A stretch of DNA of 64,000 bases, taken from NCBI GenBank assembly GCA_949358305.1, contig OX442318.1:8480501-8544500 (forward strand). Reading direction: 5' to 3'. Positions 1 through 11,071 of the stretch are shown here, piece by piece. Within the stretch, counting starts at the first letter, position 1. Each line of letters begins with the position of its first letter. Origin of the DNA: Strigamia acuminata (lineage: Eukaryota > Arthropoda > Chilopoda > Geophilomorpha > Linotaeniidae). Both the position numbers and the translations under genes were made by a program. Below the pieces are notes generated by a model. That model did no database searches. It was not told the DNA's origin and was given only the letters and a program-made list of their open reading frames with translations.

Positions 1-106
1 AAAAGATTTACATGAGGCTTTGTGATGTTATTTTGTAAATTTTTAATTTATTAATTCTTTATTAATTCTTTTAATTTTACAGCGGATATCAATATCAAAT
101 ACAGAC

Positions 107-1966
107 ATGCAAGCCACTATCATCGAAGGATTCCGAAAGAATTCTAAGCTGTATTTAATAGATGGACTACTCTATAGGCGCGATTCCTCAAAGGACAATA
201 AAGCATACCTGTCGTGCAATGACAGAGCTTGTAGTGGAAGGGCGATTTTGCAAACAATCACAAATGAATCACTAATTTCAAAAGAACATAATTTAGCACA
301 TCTGGATGCACACGTAGATGTAGCAAACAGGCAGTTTGCAGTTGTCGTTAAAACACGTGCTGAAGAAGAACCTTCAGTTAGCTTACGCACCATTTACCAT
401 GCCGCTGGTTTAGAGATCCCTGAAGCAACGACATCATTCAGGTCTGCGGAGTCGGGAATGGCAAAGAGGCGGCGTCTGAATTTCCCAGTATTGCCTGACA
501 CTTCAGAGGAGTTAGCCCAGCTGTTACCCGAAATAATGCATGGCCAAACGATTGGAGAAGAGATTTTTTTTCGAGAGCGACTGGTTGCGGGTGATGTAGA
601 GATGTTAGTTTTCGCAGGGCCTCGAATGGTCACTGCCGCGACGAATGCTACGCTTTACCAGATGGATGGGACATTTACAGTTGTTCCGTTACCTTATTAC
701 CAACTGTTCACCATATTCGCTATTACGAACGGATTTGCACTGCCTGTTCTGTTTGTGCTTATGACAGGCAAGACCCAGGCTGCGTACGAGACTTTGCTAC
801 GGTATGCAAAGAGCCTTAACTTAATGCGAGCTCAGGACCTAACCATTATCACCGACTTCGAGACAGGCTTGCTGCCAGCCATTCACCAACAGCTGCCTAA
901 TGCCCGGCACCACGGCTGCTACTTCCACTATTGCCAGGCTCTCTGGAGGAAAGTTCAAAGTCTGCGAATGATAAGAGAATACCGAACTGTGGTTGAGATC
1001 AAAAGCATCGTTAAAAAAGCAATGGCACTACCATTTCTGAAACCAGATGACATAGTCGAGGGTTACGAAATCATCCGACAAGAGTTCATCGAAACAGATC
1101 TCATAGAAGCTTACAATCGTTTGATTTTCCTGTTCCTGGACTATGTAAACGACACGTGGATTCAGCGCGTGGGTGTTGAGCGAATTTCGGTCCACGGACA
1201 ACACCGGCGTACAAACAATGCAGTGGAATCGTACCATGCTGCTCTTTATCGCCAAATCAAAACGAGCCATCCGAATTTGTGGGTTTTCTTAGATTTCATC
1301 CGACGTATCGAACATCAGGCATGCCGTGACTACGACTTGATCCATATGGGAAACTTGCCCAACCGAGATCGCCGCCTGAAGTATGCCTACACCGACCGCA
1401 GGATTCGCCGTGTAATTGCGCAGTATCGAGATAACCTGAAAACCATCCCAGAGGTGTTATCACATCTCATGAATGTCGCACCCCGGTTCGATGGCATGAC
1501 GAGGGCGCAACAGCGCACCGCTAGGCGTAATGAGGTTCGTGCGAATGTTATTTTGCCAGCACCGATTCCTGTGCTCGCACCGATTGTTGTACCCGCACCG
1601 ATTGTTGTACCCGCACCGATTGTTGTACCCGCACCAATGCCTGTTGCTCGGCCACGCCCAAACACGCGCGCCCGTGTGCGAGATGCAAATGTAGTACCAC
1701 CTGTAGTTGCGCCACGAGATGCAAATGTAGTACCACCTGTAGTTGCTCCACGAGATGCAGACGACATGAACTGCATAATATGTCTAACTGCCAGAAAGAA
1801 TGCCATTTTTCTGCCATGTGCACATGGCCACTGCTGCTTGCCTTGCAGTGAGCGGGTGATGCGTGGAGAATATACGGATGCCGCGGGAGTTCAGCGTGTG
1901 GGTAGAAGACCTCATTGCCCCTTCTGCCGTGGTCGCGTGGTTAGCGTGCTCAGAATTTTTCTCTAA
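107..1966 (+). CDS. FLYWCH-MULE transposase-like protein with C-terminal RING finger
   Basis: Intact 619-codon reading frame. Residues about 8-70 look like a FLYWCH/WRKY-GCM1 zinc finger (Cys37, Cys42, His61, His65). Residues about 180-400 carry a MULE-type DDE core: Asp187 in MDGTF, Asp250 in TDFE, the C-x2-H signature at 271-274 and Glu375 in the RTNNAVE block. A proline-rich linker with short repeated units follows (about 495-550). The C-terminus (about 556-607) is a C3HC4 RING finger with Cys556, Cys559, Cys571, His573, Cys576, Cys580, Cys604 and Cys607, resembling the RING of ubiquitin ligases such as IAPs. A polypyrimidine tract and AG at 81-82 just upstream look like a splice acceptor, and the frame stays open above the Met, so the true start may lie in an exon outside the window. 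AATAAA occurs about 20 bp after the stop. It is either a live transposase or a host-domesticated copy; the RING is the unusual part. No terminal inverted repeats were identified. Confidence 0.85.
   Translation: MQATIIEGFRKNSKLYLIDGLLYRRDSSKDNKAYLSCNDRACSGRAILQTITNESLISKEHNLAHLDAHVDVANRQFAVVVKTRAEEEPSVSLRTIYHAAGLEIPEATTSFRSAESGMAKRRRLNFPVLPDTSEELAQLLPEIMHGQTIGEEIFFRERLVAGDVEMLVFAGPRMVTAATNATLYQMDGTFTVVPLPYYQLFTIFAITNGFALPVLFVLMTGKTQAAYETLLRYAKSLNLMRAQDLTIITDFETGLLPAIHQQLPNARHHGCYFHYCQALWRKVQSLRMIREYRTVVEIKSIVKKAMALPFLKPDDIVEGYEIIRQEFIETDLIEAYNRLIFLFLDYVNDTWIQRVGVERISVHGQHRRTNNAVESYHAALYRQIKTSHPNLWVFLDFIRRIEHQACRDYDLIHMGNLPNRDRRLKYAYTDRRIRRVIAQYRDNLKTIPEVLSHLMNVAPRFDGMTRAQQRTARRNEVRANVILPAPIPVLAPIVVPAPIVVPAPIVVPAPMPVARPRPNTRARVRDANVVPPVVAPRDANVVPPVVAPRDADDMNCIICLTARKNAIFLPCAHGHCCLPCSERVMRGEYTDAAGVQRVGRRPHCPFCRGRVVSVLRIFL
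1601..1755 (+). repeat. in-frame coding minisatellites in the MULE linker
   Basis: Two kinds of in-frame repeat encode the linker between the transposase and the RING. An 18-bp unit encoding a P-A-P-I-V-V pattern is repeated about three times, and a 33-36-bp unit encoding RDANVVPPVVAP occurs twice. They look like recent replication-slippage expansions that preserved the frame. Confidence 0.75.
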
Positions 1967-2214
1967 GATGTCATTTTCTTTTTTTACATAATAAACATTA
2001 TATTCCAATATTTTAAAACCGCAATAAACAATTTAAAACTGCTAGAATTCATTCGAAATTGGAATAAAAACATGAAATTAGTGCATTATTTGCCTCTTTA
2101 ACTTCCTTGACCGCAACACTCCGAAGTGCTTCAAATTTCCCACTCACTTTGTAAGCGTTTTAAATACACACTAGGCTCGTTTGAGAAAATGATTTGTCCG
2201 TGTCCTCGTTCACT

Positions 2215-2358
2215 TTTCGATCTGCGCGACGGTCGACAGTCGATGGCTGACGGCCGTCGGACGTCGTACGTCGACTGTCGACCGTCAACTGTCGAATGTC
2301 GTGGCCGTCAGCTGAAGACTGTCGCGTCCGTCGGATGACAACAGCTGACGGTCAATCA
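2215..2358. repeat. GC-rich cluster of GTCGAC-like short repeats
   Basis: A locally GC-rich block inside AT-rich DNA, built from overlapping direct and inverted copies of GTCGAC, GACGGTC and GTCGG words. It lies between the MULE gene and the 54-bp satellite. It is strongly self-complementary and could fold into hairpins. No gene is evident in it. Confidence 0.6.
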
Positions 2359-2383
2359 TGCTTTATTAGCAAAACCCTTTTCA

Positions 2384-3463
2384 ATGGCGAAATTCAGCAC
2401 ACACATATTCGCCATTGGTCACGTTTTTGCGTTTCCAACGGCGAAATTCAGCACACACATATTCGCCATTGGTCACGTTTTTGCGTTTCCAACGGCGAAA
2501 TTCAGCACACACATATTTGCCATTGGTCACGTTTTTGCGTTTCCAATGGCGAAATTCAGCACACACATATTCGCCATTGGTCACGTTTTTGCGTTTCCAA
2601 TGGCGAAATTCAGCACACACATATTCGCCATTGGTCACGTTTTTGCGTTTCCAATGGCGAAATTCAGCACACACATATTCGCCATTGGTCACGTTTTTGC
2701 GTTTCCAACGGCGAAATTCAGCACACACATATTTGCCATTGGTCACGTTTTTGCGTTTCCAATGGCGAAATTCAGCACACACATATTCGCCATTGGTCAC
2801 GTTTTTGCGTTTCCAATGGCGAAATTCAGCACACACATATTCGCCATTGGTCACGTTTTTGCGTTTCCAATGGCGAAATTCAGCACACACATATTCGCCA
2901 TTGGTCACGTTTTTGCGTTTCCAATGGCGAAATTCAGCACACACATATTCGCCATTGGTCACGTTTTTGCGTTTCCAACGGCGAAATTCAGCACACACAT
3001 ATTTGCCATTGGTCACGTTTTTGCGTTTCCAATGGCGAAATTCAGCACACACATATTCGCCATTGGTCACGTTTTTGCGTTTCCAATGGCGAAATTCAGC
3101 ACACACATATTCGCCATTGGTCACGTTTTTGCGTTTCCAATGGCGAAATTCAGCACACACATATTTGCCATTGGTCACGTTTTTGCGTTTCCAATGGCGA
3201 AATTCAGCACACACATATTCGCCATTGGTCACGTTTTTGCGTTTCCAATGGCGAAATTCAGCACACACATATTCGCCATTGGTCACGTTTTTGCGTTTCC
3301 AATGGCGAAATTCAGCACACACATATTCGCCATTGGTCACGTTTTTGCGTTTCCAATGGCGAAATTCAGCACACACATATTCGCCATTGGTCACGTTTTT
3401 GCGTTTCCAATGGCGAAATTCAGCACACACATATTCGCCATTGGTCACGTTTTTGCGTTTCCA
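2384..3463. repeat. 54-bp satellite, 20 units
   Basis: Twenty nearly identical 54-bp units. Each contains CCAATGGCGAA and its reverse complement TTCGCCATTGG, separated by an A/C-rich spacer, so each unit holds a hairpin and a CCAAT box on each strand. Variant units (CGG for TGG, TTTGCC for TTCGCC) recur together in units 3, 7 and 12, and the second variant alone in unit 15, suggesting a higher-order expansion unit of four to five repeats. Because 54 is divisible by three and lacks stops, several frames stay open on both strands. These are not genes. Confidence 0.95.
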
Positions 3464-3735
3464 ATGGCGAATTTCAACATGCACATATTCGCCATTGGAA
3501 GCGTAAAAACGTTCCCAATGGCGAATTTTACATTAAAAACAAATCTCCCACATTCGCCCTTGGAAACAGAAAATATCTTTCCAATGGCGAATGTGGGAAA
3601 TAAAACATTCCTGCACTCAAAAAACGTTTCCAATGGCGAATTTAATAAAATTTGCCATTGGAAACGTCAAAATAGGTTTCTAAAGGCGAATTTCCAAAAT
3701 TCGCCCTTAGACGATTCGCCGTTGGAACAGGTACC
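3464..3735. repeat. degenerate edge of the 54-bp satellite
   Basis: The regular array decays here. CCAATGGCGAA and TTCGCCATTGG words persist at irregular spacing, some mutated to TTCGCCCTTGG or CTAAAGGCGAA. Only the inverted-repeat core is conserved, so the palindrome was probably the ancestral unit before a 54-bp version was amplified. Confidence 0.8.
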
Positions 3736-5587
3736 CGTAAAAGCATTTTAAATCTCGGGGCGCAAAAATGCCCGGGTTTATAAAAACCTGTCAATTGCTC
3801 ATAGTAATAAGATTAGTTTAACTAGTTTAATTCATGCCGAAATTATACACGAACACAAACGTTTTCTGCAATCATAATAAGATGCTAGAGTTATAAAATG
3901 TTCATACCAAAGAGTACTGGTTCGCACTGCAACCGAAATATATTGGTAATTCTGGGTAATTTTGTATCGCTAATGGATTTCCCGGTTTTTATTTCCAAAA
4001 TTTGGTCACCACGAATATACATAAATTATAATTACATTTATTTAACCTGACACATATTTATTCAGTGTCCAATTACCTGTACCATAAATGTCCTTGCTCC
4101 AAACGGGATAATTATCCATCTCAGTTTTTCTTGTCGCACAAAATGGACATTAAATTTTGATTACTTCGGTCGGGATATCTAAATTAAACATAAAAATCAA
4201 TCAAAGATGGAATAATTGGTCATGAGTGATGAATTAATTTCAAATAACATTGAATCGTGCACTAAATCAAAGCCTTATTCGTTGTTATAAGCTATCATCA
4301 TGGTGAATGCAATAATATTCAATGTCGGATTCAGGCAAATAAATTCAGAATCAACTAAAATCTTCACGCTTTCACCTTGGAAGCCTATAGAATTATTTTA
4401 TTAATCGCAGTAACAGATATTTCTACAGATATTTGTTACTTAACTACTCACTTGTCAGTTTTGGCGAATCTCTGTAAAAGTAAAATATTTGTTTAGGATC
4501 GATGATTTCTGTTGAGAAAATGATTCATAACCGTAACCAGTTTAATTGTAACCTGATGGAAAACCGAGAATAAATTAGAATAATGTAGTCATTCATTCAT
4601 TCATTAAGATTTGTTTTTATTTTTTAATCGTACAAGTCATTTCAATAAATCATTCAATTATTCAATTATTCACATATTTCAATTCAATTATTTGTATACT
4701 AATATCTGGCGCATAGTTATTCACACCGATCGAATGGACAATCAGCATCGGCGTGACAGTCATCGATTTTTTCTATTAAAAATAAAGAAATTAATCAAAA
4801 TAAAATTGTGACATTACTTGTATATTTAAAAAATTAATCATTCCAGTTATAAATCAATTTATTTACTCTAAGCACGTTCGATGCACCGAACTTGAGGATT
4901 TCCCGCGTAATTTGGCGAGTCGCTTCGTCGAGACTGTTTTGAGTACAAAAATTAGAAATTAAAATAAAAAATGGAATTAAAGTTTCACAAACTATAGCTT
5001 CAGCGTTACAGTTTTTTTTGGAAGAATTGGAGCCCGCAATGAAACCAATGAAATTCTGTTAGCATCTCTGTGGTCTCATAGTATGTTTCTACTTTGAAGC
5101 ATCTTATGAAATCCTGATAATTAGTCTATATTCACTACAAGGACACAATAACAGTTGCACCGATTAAGATGAACATGTGATATTTTGTCACCATAAATAT
5201 ATTTTCGAATGATTAAGTGTATTAAGTGTATTTTATGTTTTAACATTGGTTTAAACATGAAATAATGTTATTTTTGGTTTAAAATTGAAGTAAAACACAA
5301 AATATTTTAATTTCTGAATGCAGCTAGTGTATGTTTGTGGATATCTGTTTGGCCACAAATCTCCCAGTAAATCCTTCTCAGTTCATTACTATTCTTTAAT
5401 ATTTAAAGTGAATATCTTCTATTGTAATCTCAGACAACCACTCCTCTGAACTACACTCTGACATTAGAATTAATGCCAAGAGGTACATGTACCAGATTGA
5501 AAGGTCAGTTGCCCGAATTAATTGTAGCCATTTTTAAATAAGTTACGTTCATTTCTCAATTACAGTGAGAAATGTACTGCATGGTTC
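3736..5587. other. AT-rich intergenic stretch without recognised gene
   Basis: No frame on either strand looks protein-like. The stretch contains short ATTC runs near 4590-4690 and otherwise unremarkable AT-rich DNA. No inverted terminal repeats or splice-consistent exons were recognised. Confidence 0.6.
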
Positions 5588-6045
5588 TATTCAATCCTAT
5601 TTTAGACCAGAAAATCCTATTTTAGGCCAGAAAATCCTATTTTAGGCCAGAAAATCCTATTTTAGGCCAGAAAATCCTATTTTAGGCCAGAAAATCCTAT
5701 TTTAGGCCAGAAAATCCTATTTTAGGCCAGAAAATCCTATTTTAGGCCAGAAAATCCTATTTTAGGCCAGAAAATCCTATTTTAGGCCAGAAAATCCTAT
5801 TTTAGGCCAGAAAATCCTATTTTAGGCCAGAAAATCCTATTTTAGGCCAGAAAATCCTATTTTAGGCCAGAAAATCCTATTTTAGGCCAGAAAATCCTAT
5901 TTTAGGCCAGAAAATCCTATTTTAGGCCAGAAAATCCTATTTTAGGCCAGAAAATCCTATTTTAGGCCAGAAAATCCTATTTTAGGCCAGAAAATCCAAT
6001 GTAGGCTGGGAAATACAATATTAGGCCGGAAAATCAAATCTTTAA
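5588..6045. repeat. 20-bp minisatellite, about 20 units
   Basis: The unit CCAGAAAATCCTATTTTAGG is repeated without visible change through most of the array. Degenerate units occur at the first position (TAGACCAG) and over the last 50 bp (GTAGGCTGGG, TTAGGCCGG). The near-perfect identity points to recent expansion. It lies in the 3' flank of CTL-A. Confidence 0.95.
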
Positions 6046-6252
6046 CTAGGTTTTTTGTTGAGCTCAATGGAATTGCTGTTTGTTTTATTGCTGGTCAAAT
6101 CATTTCTAGTGAATCCCAGTTGTTGCCATCACTTTTGCTTTCATTAGCGATTTTTTTTATTTATGCTAAAACTGTTTACAAGTAAGCCAATGTTATTACA
6201 CTATAACAGAATTATAGTTCAGTTATATAATTATACATTCATTTGTTTCTTG

Positions 6253-6975
6253 TTACAAATTTGCCAATACATCATTATTCATCAGATCATCACAATGTTC
6301 AGATTGTTCGCAAATAAATCGAACCGATTCATGTCTATTACCATTAACGTATTCTCGCTTGGTACAAGTAAGATCGTTCCAACAAGGAACGTCATCCATA
6401 AAGAAAATATGAATACAATGTTCTGCACCTTCATGGTTTGGTTCACCCTGACACCAATTGGTTGTGTTAAAATTCTGACCTGTACTCAACCAATAATAAT
6501 TCCCATCTCTGTTAAATTCACAGCCAGAAGTCCAAAAAGTTCGTGGTGCTAAGAGAAATTGTATCATTTATTGCATAATTTGTCATCTGATGGGTTTCCT
6601 TACGAGTGCTATCCATGCTGGTAATAAAAGCATTAAGAGCATCAGATTCGGATTGTGTTTCAATGCTTACTAGCGCTGACTTCAAGTCTTTGCAATACGC
6701 AATCCCCTCAAGAAAAGTACCACTCTCTTCTGAAAAGTGGTAACAAGAATTGTGCAATTGTACGAAATCAGACCTACATTTCTCGCATTTCGACTGAAAA
6801 GCAATGTGACAATCAGTGATGACTGCAGTTACACAACAGCAAACAACGGCCACTTGAATTGTTCAAATAAAAATAACAATTAAACACTAAAACATCTAAA
6901 CATCTAATCTAACATGTGCATTACAAAACAATGATCATCAAACACTACGAAAGATAACTTACAAAATCGCAACAT
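6253..6975 (-). CDS. CTL-A, secreted single C-type lectin-like domain protein
   Basis: Three exons on the minus strand: 6975-6963, 6852-6604 and 6548-6253, totalling 558 nt (185 residues), with GTAAGT and GTAAGG donors and AG acceptors. The N-terminus starting MLRFLAVVCC is a hydrophobic signal peptide, so the product is probably secreted. The CTLD has the usual early cysteines and Y-H-F, TFW-TSG in place of WIG, a W-C-x-GEPN calcium motif (EPN, classically mannose-type), then CWNDLTC with a WND motif, and a final F-I-C-E. Both calcium-ligand motifs are intact, so carbohydrate binding is plausible. A short acidic tail follows the domain. A possible poly(A) signal lies about 95 bp downstream. 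It is the only member on this strand and the only intact copy of its type; decayed relatives occur elsewhere. The first exon is only 13 nt and differs from the plus-strand family. Confidence 0.85.
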
Positions 6976-7481
6976 GTCAGCACCACAGTATCAAACTAAA
7001 TGCAAAAATCAATACGAATTCACTTATCCTCTTTATCTGTCATACAGTATTAATTACGTTAAAACACTCTTGAGTAATTCATTCAAAAGAAATCGTTATT
7101 TGATCATGCATATTTTGGCCTTGAATATGTTTGCAGTAGACATTATTGGCAATATTCCAATTGAATATCTTGATGATTATAATTCCACATCTCAGTCAGG
7201 TCATCCAGTGATCGTATGGCGGACACAGGTCACTGCCCCACCAATAAACGGCCTTAAAGCAGCTCCGTCCCTCTAGGGGGATCCACGGTTCTGCCAGTCC
7301 ACTAATGGAACAAAGGAACAGGCAGATGGGCCTCCACATGGTCACAGGACAGATCTTGAGAAACTTCCAATATGGACAGTCGGTTAAGCTTCCGAGGGTT
7401 AAGTGCGTATTGAAATTGCTTTAGACTATTCCTTGAGGGTGTGGATGTATTAACTTCCAAACCAAACATGAAGAGGATGTA

Positions 7482-7898
7482 TACTCTTGTTGAACTCAAA
7501 AAGGCCCCAAAATCCCATTGGTTGAGCCATTTTACTGGTGTAGTGATCCAAAAAAATAGACCCAAACACCAGAATTGCATTACAATGTACAGACATTGTA
7601 ATCGATTGCCTAGGTAACGGCCAAAATTTCAAAATTATGTGCTTTCCAGACAAAGCAACCAATAAACGGAACAAACATGAGTTTTACATTTATATGTGCA
7701 TTAAACTATATTTCATAAATGGAAATAAAATTTATTAATAAGAAAAATCAAAATTATATTAACTTAAATGGTCATAACAATCACAAAAATAAATAAAAAT
7801 CAAAACTACTTCTCCTAGCGGTAGTATACAGTCTGGAGTTAGTAGTAATGAGGCTCAACCAATGGAATTTGGAGGCCTTTTTGAGTTCAACAAGAGTA
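7482..7898. mobile_element. 417-bp inverted-repeat element with TA target duplication
   Basis: Terminal inverted repeats of about 45 bp begin TACTCTTGTTGAACTCAAAA and read inward to GGTTGAGCC. TA flanks both ends. The paralogous sites upstream of CTL-C and CTL-D lack it (GGGTGTAGGAG or GGGTGTAAGAG), which proves the insertion and the TA target. It is a non-autonomous Tc1/mariner-type element with no coding sequence. Confidence 0.85.
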
Positions 7899-7939
7899 TA
7901 GGAGTTTACCAGATCCCATGCAAACTATATGGGCAAATT

Positions 7940-8268
7940 GATCCTCTGTAATTATTATTATTGTTTTTATTCTCACATAATGATCCAAAGAATAACTCAC
8001 GTGGGAATAGACTGCCGACTATTAATTTTATTAATTTAATTTATTCTCCCAGAGAAGGAATTAGAACCGATTTAGAAAGAATTAATAGCCCAATACAACA
8101 ATACATACAAATTAGAGCAACTTAAACAAAGAAAGAAATAAAACATTTATTAGTTAAATGATGTCGTCTTTTCATATTTATGGGTGATTAGTTGTATAAT
8201 TATTACACAATAAGGATACATAAGAGGAACTGGTAAATTCATATTATTAGTTTCATTCCTTTGACACC
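7940..8268 (+). promoter_or_regulatory. conserved lectin-family promoter module (CTL-B)
   Basis: About 330 bp ending at the CTL-B start codon are repeated with strong conservation upstream of C and D, and the proximal 150-250 bp also before E, F, G, H, I and J. Conserved blocks include AAAGAAAGAAATAAAACATT, a TATATAAG-like box 40-50 bp before the ATG (TACATAAG here), GAGGAACTGGTA, CATATTATAG, and GACACCATG at the start. The constant TATA-to-ATG spacing suggests a very short 5' untranslated leader. Confidence 0.7.
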
Positions 8269-10561
8269 ATGACTGTTGCCAAATCGAACGTTTGTAAGAT
8301 ATTTTCATAGTATATTAGTTTGAAAATGCTAAGTTTTGAAATTCTTCTTCTTGACCAGTGCTCTCCCCCCCCCCTTTTAACACTTTGCATACTTTCGAGA
8401 CCCTTTTAAGATTTTTATTATATGTATAGCCTTATAATTTATAACTTTTATTCAGATATTAGAAAGTTTGTGGAGGGTACTTGCAGGTTATAAAATCTCA
8501 AGTTATAACCTTATAGTCTTATAACAGGGTATCATTATAAGGAAAGTCTGAATTATAACCTTATTTTATCAAATAAGAGAGCCAATGATTTTGCCAACAT
8601 GGCGCCTGACCCATTTTGTCACTCTAAATGAAATATATTTGATATCTCATGAATTTCAAGATCAATCTTGTTGTTCCTTATAAATGAGAAAAGAAAATAT
8701 TTTAACATATTAATTTATTCAAAGTTACCTAAGATAGACAAGATGTTATTAAATGCATTTTGGCACAAAAAAGTAGCCCATAACACCAGAATTGTTATCT
8801 AACTAGACAAAACAACCAATAAAAAAAAAAACCTTTGTTTACCTGCCAAAAGAAACCAACAAACTATGCTAAAATTGATTGATTACAAGGGGAAAAGCTT
8901 ATTGAGCGAATAAAATAAGCATTTTATTATCAAATAAATAAAATCCACCATTCTAATCACTTTTTACACTAAAATCCATTGAAAATAAACAGAACTACTT
9001 TTCCGCATAGTAGAGCACAGTCCACAGTTAAGCCTAGTACTCATACGCTTTCAGAGTCTAAATATTTTTACAGTCTTAATTTTTCAACAGCACCATTTCA
9101 AGCGGAATGTTTTATCCTCATATTATGCAGAGTCTGATAAATTTGTGGTACTCATGAAATTGTCACCAGAAAGTTTCCGTACTTTTAACTGTGTGAGTCA
9201 TTGTTGCTTGTTTTGCAAATGGCTGGCAATGGCAATAAAGCTTTGTCCGACTTTTCTGACTTAAATAATTTTAAAATCAGTTTTGGTCTTTTTGCAATTA
9301 AAAAAGCATTTATTTTGTCTGAAATGCAGGCAAAAATATAATTCTACTAAACTTTAACAAACAACGTATTCAATTGTAGTAGTTGGGTGTCTTTGTTTGC
9401 AACCGGCTATGACTAGTTGCAAATTTTAGATCAAAAACAAGAGAATTCTGGGTAGACAAAATTTATTCAGAGTCTGAAACAATTAAATTTTTCCGTGCAC
9501 CATCGGGGCCGGAAACAATTCGTTTCCACTTGCAAGGGTGATTCAGAGTCTAAACAATATTTTTATGAGTACCACCCTTGGCAGGAAACTTCAGACTTTG
9601 ATTCCTGTTACCATTCTAAGGACGGAATGGTGTTACGAGTACTAGGCTTTAGACGTAATACGGCTCAACCAATTGGAAATAGGTCAACATTGTATCGGTC
9701 TTATAAATTTATACGACAGTTATTACGTTATAATTTGACATTTTATATCACACAAGCACCCCTCCGCAAACTCTCTATTGTATAACTTATAATTATACGT
9801 GATAAGTGAAATGTTATATTTTTTTTCAGTGGTCATCATTTGCTGTTTAATTGGTGTTGTAATCGTTGACGGTGCTAGTTGCCCCAAAAACTTCGTAAAG
9901 CTTGGCGAATCTTGTTACCATTTTTCAACAGCGAGCGGTAGTTTTGTTGACGGAATATCATATTGTAATGGCTTAAATTCGCAGTATGCAAGCATCCAGT
10001 CAGGATACGAATCAAAATTTGTTAATGATTACATTGACAACGTACTAACAGATAATCGTAAGGAGCCTCAACTAGAAAATAGTGTTGAATTTGTGCACAA
10101 AACACGCTAAACAATTAATGTTATTTACTTGTTAGTTAAAACTAATCAGGATTGCTTCTTTTGTGTAATACTTTTTTTGTGCACATTTTCTACACAAATT
10201 TTCCGCAACGGAGCACTAGCAACTGTACCAATTATACCAATTCTTTGTGACATTACTTTCAGCATCACCAAGAGATTTTTGGATCGGTGCTAATGACATA
10301 TACCGAAACCGCAAATTTTATTGGCTCGCCACAGGAGAAGCTGTTGGCACATATAGTTGGTGTCCCGGCGAAGATAACAACCATCGGGGAAATGAATTTT
10401 GTATTCACATCCACAAATATCAGGGAAAAGCTTGTTGGAATGACCTCGATTGTAGCAACAAAGAATCACAGATTCTTGGTAACCCAATTAACCCGATTCG
10501 ATTTATTTGTGAATCTAAATTGGGGCGCTCGGCAAACTGTTGGAGCTTTCCAACCATGTGA
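8269..10561 (+). CDS. CTL-B, secreted single-CTLD lectin-like protein
   Basis: Coding exons 8269-8293, 9830-10057 and 10263-10561 total 552 nt (183 residues). Exon 1 supplies the first eight codons (MTVAKSN...), and joined to exon 2 it makes a hydrophobic signal peptide ending near VDG. The CTLD starts at ASCPKNF and contains SCYHFS, FWIGAND, W-x-A-TGE, WCPGEDNN, CWNDLDC and FICE. The EPN sugar motif is replaced by EDN while WND is kept, so calcium binding is possible but specificity is likely altered. The domain is cut by a phase-1 intron between its alpha-helical half and its long-loop half. AATAAA repeats lie about 20 bp after the stop. Intron 1 (1.5 kb) holds remnants of inverted-repeat elements and is longer than that of its neighbours C and D. 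Confidence 0.85.
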
Positions 10562-10737
10562 CACTCACGAACTCTAAGCGAATAAATAAATAATTTTGTC
10601 ACTAGATGGCGTTATTTTGTATATTAATAGTATAATCTAAACTAATAGTCTTAATTACTCACAATGTGTTTCCTTGGGGTTTGATAATCAATCGATCCAA
10701 TTTAGTATATTTTGTTCACAAATTTTACACATTTTGT

Positions 10738-10797
10738 CGTCAGGTAGGTTTTCTTATGCGTGCTATCCATGCTGGTAATTGTAGTGTACGTTGAGCT
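10738..10797 (-). pseudogene. fragment of an antisense CTL-A-like gene
   Basis: Read on the minus strand, this resembles the end of CTL-A exon 2 (the ITSMDSTRK region and its donor) and the following intron. The rest of that gene is missing, and a hAT-type element follows immediately. The same fragment next to the same element recurs at 52150-52215. Confidence 0.6.
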
Positions 10798-10805
10798 ACC
10801 ATTCA

Positions 10806-11046
10806 CAAAAGTGGATCTAGCTTTTTAGGGGCCCTGGGCTTGAGGTTTCTTCGGAGCCCCTTTATCAAAATATATATATATATAGTTAAATAGATACAAT
10901 GACGTAAATACAGCAGTTTCCGTTCCAGAAGCCACCAAATAACATCAAAGATGCTCAATGACGTAAAATAATGTCAAGAAGACGCTAAAGGATGTCAAAT
11001 GACACTACAACCGATATTATTTTTACACTTACACGTTATATTGCTT
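10806..11046. mobile_element. 5' part of a hAT element (truncated)
   Basis: Begins CAAAAGTGGATCTAG after ACCATTCA and follows the same course (GGGGCCCTGGGCTTGAGG, then an AT run) as the complete element at 52223-53182, which begins CAGAGGCGG after ACCATTCG. It is broken off near 11046. The shared insertion point shows that this insertion preceded duplication of the host segment. Confidence 0.75.
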
Positions 11047-11071
11047 CTTAAAACATAACGTACATATACTC

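Noticed and set aside
172-633. Minus-strand frames inside the MULE gene
   Set aside because: Short antisense shadows without recognisable domains; the plus-strand frame has all family motifs.
2384-3735. CRISPR-like array of palindromic repeats
   Set aside because: The repeats are head-to-tail with no variable spacers, no cas genes are present, and the DNA is eukaryotic.
2296-3751. Long open frames on both strands through the 54-bp array
   Set aside because: They exist only because the unit length is a multiple of three and has no stops. The translations are pure 18-residue repeats without a known domain, and several frames are open at once.
7302-7674. Minus-strand frames near 7.3-7.7 kb
   Set aside because: They run into the 417-bp TA element and are not conserved at the paralogous sites.
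9495-9785. Frame in CTL-B intron 1
   Set aside because: It lies across inverted-repeat element remnants and ends before the exon 2 acceptor. No domain and no conservation in C or D.
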